A stretch of 10,104 bases of DNA from Clostridia bacterium (GTDB lineage Bacteria > Bacillota > Clostridia > CAKSNL01 > HGM11501). The stretch's first letter is position 1. Every line of letters starts with the position of its first letter. Of the stretch, positions 5,959 to 10,104 are shown piece by piece. A program made the translations under genes and the position numbers. The notes beneath the pieces were generated by a model. That model had not been told where the DNA came from and ran no database searches. It saw only the letters and a list, made by a program, of their open reading frames with translations. Where the stretch lies: contig JAFPCL010000113.1 in assembly GCA_017390225.1 (NCBI GenBank), positions 1 through 10,104 on the forward strand, in the 5' to 3' direction.

Positions 5959-6311
5959 TTGGCTTTCTCCTTTAAAATGCCGCTTTTTTGAAAAACAGCT
6001 TCCATAGAAGATAAAACCATAGCAAAAGAAGCCCCATCCGCTTTTTTCCTTGCGACAATGACAAAGTCATATCCAAAAGGAAGCGAGGGCTCGATTTGAC
6101 GATAGGCTTCCCGAACCAACCGGCGAATACGATTTCGCACCACGGCATTACCGATCTTTTTACTGACGGTAATGCCCAGCCGAAGACCTGTCTTCTGCAT
6201 ATACTTGTTGGCACGATAGTATAAAACCACCGTATCGCCGGGAACGGAAACGCCTTTTTTGTAAAGGAATCGAAATTCCTTGTCTTTTTTCAAAGACACT
6301 GTGTTTTTCAT
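5955..6311 (-). CDS. rnpA: Ribonuclease P protein component
   Basis: The 118-residue basic protein binds the RNase P RNA and helps it cut the 5' leader from pre-tRNA. Family marks are the N-terminal LKKDKEFRFLYKKG, LGITVSKKIGNAVVRNRIRR with the RNR signature (R59-N60-R61), LVREAYRQ, and the strand YDFVIVARKKA. The start is the ATG at 6311, and length and start match the family. It lies 6 nt downstream of the rpmH stop and overlaps yidD by 4 nt. The order L34, RnpA, YidD, YidC, KhpB is a very common bacterial arrangement. Confidence 0.97.
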   Translation of the reverse strand: MKNTVSLKKDKEFRFLYKKGVSVPGDTVVLYYRANKYMQKTGLRLGITVSKKIGNAVVRNRIRRLVREAYRQIEPSLPFGYDFVIVARKKADGASFAMVLSSMEAVFQKSGILKEKAK

Positions 6312-6317
6312 TGTGAC

Positions 6318-6452
6318 TTACGCAGACAATACTTTTCTGCCTTTTCTTCTTCTGTTCTTCAGGACCTTACGACCGTTGGCTGTGCTCATTCTGTTGCGGA
6401 AGCCGTGGTCTTTACTTCTCTTTCTTCTGTTGGGTTGATACGTTCTCAGCAC
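6318..6452 (-). CDS. rpmH: 50S ribosomal protein L34
   Basis: The 44-residue, arginine- and lysine-rich protein of the large ribosomal subunit begins (V/M)LRTYQPNRRKR and ends GRKVLKNRRRKGRKVLSA, with the conserved HGFRNRMST in the middle. The start is GTG at 6452-6450, preceded by AAGGAGGTG (6468-6460), a near-perfect ribosome site at suitable spacing. In-frame sequence further upstream runs through the promoter and is not coding. It is the first gene of the operon, about 50 nt from the predicted start of transcription. Confidence 0.97.
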   Translation of the reverse strand: MLRTYQPNRRKRSKDHGFRNRMSTANGRKVLKNRRRKGRKVLSA

Positions 6453-6510
6453 TGTGTCCACCTCCTTCGTTAATATGCGTCTTGAAACGATTTTTACAGA
6501 CACAAACCAC

Positions 6511-6539
6511 ATTATATAAAAAAAAACCGAATTTGTCAA
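6511..6539 (-). promoter_or_regulatory. Consensus promoter of the rpmH operon
   Basis: On the minus strand TTGACA (6539-6534) and TATAAT (6516-6511) are both perfect and 17 nt apart, with an A/T-tract in the spacer. Transcription should start near 6504. It is one of two near-consensus promoters in the 275-nt gap between rpmH and the divergent glycosyltransferase; no DnaA boxes are visible between them. Confidence 0.92.
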
Positions 6540-6639
6540 GCATTTTTTCAATGTTCTTTTATTAAGAATGATTTTTCGTGATTTTTTTAGGCGGAGTTGT
6601 GTTTTTTTACACAAAATCAAAAGAATATCTCTGTTTTGT

Positions 6640-6668
6640 TTGACATTTGCTTTTATTTCTGTTATAGT
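6640..6668 (+). promoter_or_regulatory. Promoter of the glycosyltransferase operon
   Basis: TTGACA (6640-6645) and TATAGT (6663-6668, one mismatch to TATAAT) are 17 nt apart. The predicted start near 6675 gives a leader of about 50 nt. The promoter lies inside the longest open frame, which argues against a coding start at 6568. Confidence 0.85.
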
Positions 6669-6726
6669 ATATACTGTTATATTATATTATCGTGTGTTAA
6701 TATACATTTCTCCGGGAGTGATTCGC

Positions 6727-7905
6727 TTGAAAGTAATGCAAATTTTAAAAACATCCGTCGGTGCCCTTTGGGCATACCGTCAAATTCGCTGTTTAACACA
6801 GCTCGGTGTTGATGTTGTTGTCGTTCTTCCCAACGACACCGAAGCCATGGCTGTTCGCTATAAAGACCTTCCCGTTACCATCGAAACTGCGGATCTCACT
6901 CTGCCCCTATCGCGTCCATGGCTTTTAAAATCCCGCATACAGACGCTTCGTGCATTGGTGGATAAACATAAACCGGATCTTATTCATTTTCACTTTGTTT
7001 CCAACATTCTGTTGGGAAGGCTTGCGCTAAAAAAAGTCGACATCCCTCGTGTTTTTCAAGTCCCCGGGCCTTTGCATCTGGAGAACCCCATCACGCGTTG
7101 TGCGGAGCTTATACTTTCCGACAAGAAAGATTATTGGATTGGCTCCTGCCGTAAAACCTGCAACATTTATAAAAAATATCATATTCCGAGCCATCATCTG
7201 TTTCTCAGCTTTTACGGCGGTGATGTGGAAGAAATCACCGCCCGTGCGGCAAAGTGCGACGGTCGGCTTCGCAATAAATTTCAGATTCCGCAAACCGCCG
7301 AAGTCGTGGGGATGGTATGCTATTTTTACAAGCCAAAATACCATATGTTGCAATTTCGCGGTCTGAAAGGGCACGAGGATTTCATTGATGCCTTTGCGCT
7401 GTTGAAAAAAGAACGTCCCGAGCTGTATGGCATCATCGTCGGTGGTCCTTGGGGAAATGCCGAAAAATACTTTGAAAAAATGAAGAAATATGCCCAACGC
7501 AAAGTCGGCAACAGCTTGATATTCACAGGTTTCCGCTCCGATATTTACGAAATATACCCTGAGTTGGATGTCGTTGCCCATCCTTCCCTCAGTGAAAACT
7601 TAGGCGGTGCCGCCGAAAGTCTTTTGATTGGCGTTCCCACCGTCACCACAAACATAGGCGGATTTCCCGATATTGTCATTGACGGCGAAACGGGCTATAC
7701 CGTGCCGGCAAAAAATCCAAAGGCACTGGCTGATGCCATGCTCCGTCTTTTAAAAGACAAAGAAAAAACAAAGCAAATGGCAGAAAACAGCGTGAAACTC
7801 ATGACAAAGGTCATCGACGTCAACAACACTGCCAAAGAGGTTTTCCACATTTATGAAGCTGTCCTTTCAGACTTCTCCCCAAACGAAAGTGAGGCAAAGG
7901 CTTGA
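6727..7905 (+). CDS. Family 4 glycosyltransferase (GT-B fold)
   Basis: The 392-residue protein is a cytoplasmic GT4-type retaining glycosyltransferase that moves a sugar from a nucleotide donor to a lipid-linked or polymer acceptor; donor and acceptor cannot be read from the sequence. The N-terminal Rossmann domain starts MKVMQILKTSVGALWAYRQI with DLIHFHF at 84-90. The C-terminal donor domain has GIIVGGPWG (235-243), FTGFRSDI (266-273), HPSLSENLGGAAESLLIG (285-302) and the tail VTTNIGGFPDIV. The acidic pair is E290 and E297, with 6 residues between them instead of the usual 7. I place the start at TTG 6727, 8 nt after GGGAG (6714-6718), which gives the normal N-terminus; ATG 6736 is the alternative. 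It overlaps ymdB by 4 nt and heads the operon, so a role in cell-surface polysaccharide or glycolipid is likely. Confidence 0.88.
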   Translation: MKVMQILKTSVGALWAYRQIRCLTQLGVDVVVVLPNDTEAMAVRYKDLPVTIETADLTLPLSRPWLLKSRIQTLRALVDKHKPDLIHFHFVSNILLGRLALKKVDIPRVFQVPGPLHLENPITRCAELILSDKKDYWIGSCRKTCNIYKKYHIPSHHLFLSFYGGDVEEITARAAKCDGRLRNKFQIPQTAEVVGMVCYFYKPKYHMLQFRGLKGHEDFIDAFALLKKERPELYGIIVGGPWGNAEKYFEKMKKYAQRKVGNSLIFTGFRSDIYEIYPELDVVAHPSLSENLGGAAESLLIGVPTVTTNIGGFPDIVIDGETGYTVPAKNPKALADAMLRLLKDKEKTKQMAENSVKLMTKVIDVNNTAKEVFHIYEAVLSDFSPNESEAKA

Positions 7906-8681
7906 ACATTTTATTTTTAGGCGATATCTCCGGAAAAACCGGCAGAGAAGCCGTACACCATCATTTATATAATTTGAAAGAAAAATATGCCGTTGATTTT
8001 TGCATTGCCAACGGTGAAAATATGTCCGGCGGTTCGGGCATCACGATCAGTTCCTACGAGGAAATGCGTCGTGCAGGTATTGATTTATTCACCGGCGGTA
8101 ATCATATCTTCAGAAAAAAAGAAGTCATTTCCCTTATGAACGATTCGGAAAATGTGATTCGTCCTGCCAACCTTTCTCCCTCCTGCCCCGGCATGGGCTA
8201 CACGATTGTGCCTCTCTCGGGCGGTCGTCGCATTGCCGTCATCAATCTTTTGGGAAAAGTTTATATGGACAACACCGCAGACAACCCCTTCTTGGCGGCA
8301 GACAATATATTAAAAGCAATTGGCGAGCGCACCAAGGTAATCTTCGTTGACTTCCATGCAGAAACCACCAGCGAAAAGGGAGCACTTGCAAGGTATCTCG
8401 ACGGCAGAGTCAGTGCCGTTATCGGCACGCACACCCATGTGCAGACCAACGACGACCAAATTCTGCCCGGGGGCACGGCATTTTTATCCGATGCCGGCAT
8501 GACCGGTGCTGTCCACTCCATCTTAGGCGTAAAGCCTGAAATCGTCATCGAAAAATTCGTCACGGGGATGCCTCGCCGACACGAGATTGCCGAAGGCGCA
8601 TCGCAGCTCTGCGGTGTATTTTTGGATATCGATGACGAAACAGGCAAAGCCCGTGCCATTGAAAAAATCAGAATCCAATAA
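7902..8681 (+). CDS. ymdB: YmdB-family metallophosphoesterase (cyclic nucleotide phosphodiesterase)
   Basis: The 259-residue protein matches the YmdB family, two-metal phosphodiesterases. B. subtilis YmdB cleaves 2',3'-cyclic nucleotides and controls biofilm and motility choices. Metal ligands are in place: D8 (FLGDIS), N37-G-E39-N40, N67 and H68 (GGNH), H152 (FHAE), and H177/H179 (GTHTHVQT). After GNH the usual T-W-D-K-K reads I-F-R-K-K, and the MTG motif continues AVHSILG where relatives often have PYDGILG, so it is a somewhat divergent branch. The start is TTG at 7902, sharing TTGA with the glycosyltransferase stop, with GTGAGG (7889-7894) as ribosome site. The tight coupling ties it to surface-sugar biosynthesis. 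Confidence 0.93.
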   Translation: MNILFLGDISGKTGREAVHHHLYNLKEKYAVDFCIANGENMSGGSGITISSYEEMRRAGIDLFTGGNHIFRKKEVISLMNDSENVIRPANLSPSCPGMGYTIVPLSGGRRIAVINLLGKVYMDNTADNPFLAADNILKAIGERTKVIFVDFHAETTSEKGALARYLDGRVSAVIGTHTHVQTNDDQILPGGTAFLSDAGMTGAVHSILGVKPEIVIEKFVTGMPRRHEIAEGASQLCGVFLDIDDETGKARAIEKIRIQ

Positions 8682-8692
8682 GGAGAAAATCC

Positions 8693-10104
8693 GTGAAAAA
8701 GCTGATTTGCATTTTCCTTCTTGCCGCACTTATTTTATGTGCCTGCAAAGATCCTTCCGTGAATAAACCAATCGACAAAACTTCATCGACCGAAAGCTCG
8801 CAATCTGTACAAAGCGATTCGGCATCCGATGTTCTTTATCTTGCCACCGCAAGTTTTGACTCCATGCATCCTTTAGGCACGCATTTGGCAGGCTGTCGGG
8901 ATTTCTTTTACTGTATCTATAATCCCCTGTTTTCCTACAACGAAAAAAACGAGCTGATTCCTTGCCTTGCAGAGTCTTATAGCTTTGCAAGCGATGCCCT
9001 GTCCATGACGCTGACCTTGCGAAAAGATGTCTCTTGGCAAGATGGCACAGGCTTCACATCCCGTGATGTCATCCACACATTGGCATATCTTCGAGAAAAC
9101 GACACCATCTATTCTTCTCTTTTGCAATCCATGGAAACGGCTGTCATCATCGACAACCACACCATCCGCTTCACCTTTTTGGAGCCTTGTGCATTTTTCC
9201 CTTATCGATTGATTTTTCCGATTATTCCACAGCATATATCGGATATCGAAACTTCGCCTTGCGGCACAGGGGCTTATATCTATAAAGAAGAAATTGCCCA
9301 TAACAAGCATTTTTTAGCGGCAAACCCCCTCTATTTTGAGGGAGAGCCCAAAACAAAAACGGTGTATTTCACTGAATATGCCACGGACGAAACGGCAAGC
9401 TATGCCTTTGCCGCCGGCGAGCTTTCTGCCCTGCGCGGTTCTGCTGTCAATTTCGACTCTTTTGCCGTTAAAGACACCATGGAGCTTGTGACGGTTCCCA
9501 CCAACCAATACGAATTTTTGGCATTCAATTTCAATCATCCAATCTTGTCGGGAGAAAATATCCGAAAGGCAATCAGCCTTGCCATCGACAGAAGCGCTAT
9601 TGTCAAAGATCTTTTATTCGAAGCCGGCACCCCTTGCAATCTTCCCCTACCCAAAAGTGCCGGGATGCAGGAAACACTGACCGCTTTGCCTGCCGACGCC
9701 GCCGCCCTGTTAGAAAAAGAAGGGTTTTCTTTGGAAGAAAACGCGGCCTACCGCACAAGCTCTGTCGGTGCACTGCGCTTTACCCTTCTTTATAATGCCA
9801 ACAACAAAGACCGAGCGCAAACTGCAAGCTCCATTGCCGCCACCCTCTCTTCTGTCGGCATTGAGATCACCCCCATTGGTGCTCCCTACAACGAATATAT
9901 CGAACGTCTGACCGGAGGAAACTATGAACTGATTTTATGCGGCACATCCCTTTCCGACGGAAGTGATCTTTCTTTCCTTTTAGGTAGTGGCGGTTCATCC
10001 AATTATTTTGGCTACGCCTCTGCCGTCATGGATATGCGTCTGGCTTCCATTGCCGCGGCAGTATCATTAGAAGCACAGGAAGCAGAATTTTCTCACTTTG
10101 CTTC
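8693..10104 (+). CDS. Family 5 solute-binding lipoprotein (peptide/nickel ABC transporter), 3' truncated
   Basis: The open frame runs 470 codons to the right edge without a stop; the family usually has about 500-550 residues, so most of the protein is present. The GTG start follows TAAGGAG (8679-8685) by 7 nt, and the gap to ymdB is 11 nt. The signal peptide is VKKLICIFLLAALILCAC with a lipobox L15-C16-A17-C18, then a Ser/Thr-rich tether. SBP_bac_5 marks are YCIYNPLFSYNEKNELIPCL, TLRKDVSWQDGT and the later LAFNFNHPILSG followed by IRKAISLAIDRSAIVKDLLF. It should be anchored outside the membrane and deliver oligopeptides or a similar ligand to an ABC permease. Permease and ATPase genes, if linked, would lie beyond the window. 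The ligand is not predictable from this sequence. Confidence 0.9.
   Translation, partial: MKKLICIFLLAALILCACKDPSVNKPIDKTSSTESSQSVQSDSASDVLYLATASFDSMHPLGTHLAGCRDFFYCIYNPLFSYNEKNELIPCLAESYSFASDALSMTLTLRKDVSWQDGTGFTSRDVIHTLAYLRENDTIYSSLLQSMETAVIIDNHTIRFTFLEPCAFFPYRLIFPIIPQHISDIETSPCGTGAYIYKEEIAHNKHFLAANPLYFEGEPKTKTVYFTEYATDETASYAFAAGELSALRGSAVNFDSFAVKDTMELVTVPTNQYEFLAFNFNHPILSGENIRKAISLAIDRSAIVKDLLFEAGTPCNLPLPKSAGMQETLTALPADAAALLEKEGFSLEENAAYRTSSVGALRFTLLYNANNKDRAQTASSIAATLSSVGIEITPIGAPYNEYIERLTGGNYELILCGTSLSDGSDLSFLLGSGGSSNYFGYASAVMDMRLASIAAAVSLEAQEAEFSHFA

Noticed and set aside
6453..6620. Upstream in-frame sequence before rpmH.
   Set aside because: It runs through the perfect promoter 6511-6539; L34 is 44 residues and begins at the GTG at 6452.
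6568..6726. N-terminal extension of the glycosyltransferase with a membrane-like segment from ATG 6568.
   Set aside because: It contains the promoter (6640-6668), lacks a ribosome site, and GT4 proteins start at the MKVMQILKTS strand; the hydrophobic look comes from T-rich promoter DNA.
6453..6726. Chromosomal replication origin in the rpmH/glycosyltransferase gap.
   Set aside because: No DnaA-box cluster or AT-rich 13-mer repeats are visible; the gap is filled by two promoters and ribosome sites.
1..10104. CRISPR arrays, tRNA or rRNA genes, insertion sequences.
   Set aside because: No regular repeats with spacers, no cloverleaf-type sequence and no transposase or terminal inverted repeats were seen; the GGTACC-containing leader is a T-box, not a tRNA gene.

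Overview
The window looks like chromosomal DNA of a low-to-mid GC Gram-positive anaerobe of the class Clostridia (Bacillota), perhaps a gut Oscillospirales or Eubacteriales relative. The signs are the rpmH-rnpA-yidD-yidC-khpB(jag) operon, strong purine-rich Shine-Dalgarno sites, near-consensus sigma-A promoters, a T-box riboswitch, a YmdB phosphodiesterase and a family 5 solute-binding lipoprotein. TTG and GTG starts are frequent. The assignment is an inference from gene content; there is no rRNA or other taxonomic marker.

Layout, left to right. (a) 2-166 (+) is the 3' end of a gene, possibly of the uroporphyrinogen decarboxylase family. It ends at a bidirectional terminator. (b) 249-1259 is a divergent pair: a small XRE regulator (-) and a SLOG/DUF1273-like Rossmann protein (+). 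They share a very AT-rich intergenic region with inverted repeats around the promoters, and terminators bound the unit on both sides. (c) 1337-4055 (-) is a single-gene unit: a perfect-consensus promoter, a T-box leader with its own terminator/antiterminator, then a 767-residue fusion of an XRE HTH, a cupin and an AMP-forming acyl-CoA synthetase. (d) 4141-6539 (-) is the operon rpmH-rnpA-yidD-yidC-khpB, from a perfect-consensus promoter to a strong terminator. It encodes ribosomal protein L34, the RNase P protein, two membrane-insertion proteins and an RNA-binding protein. (e) 6640-10104 (+) is a divergent operon: a family 4 glycosyltransferase, ymdB and a truncated solute-binding lipoprotein, the first two overlapping by 4 nt.

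The most interesting part is (c). A tRNA-sensing T-box controls a carboxylic-acid:CoA ligase that carries its own DNA-binding and cupin sensor domains. The specifier codon is not settled; AUC (Ile) is my best reading. If it is right, the enzyme could activate branched-chain carboxylic acids so that the 2-oxoacid precursor of isoleucine can be made by reductive carboxylation, switched on when charged tRNA runs short. That pathway is an inference, not something seen here. Second in interest are the XRE/SLOG islet and the break in the usual gene order, since neither dnaA/oriC nor mnmE-mnmG flank the rpmH operon.
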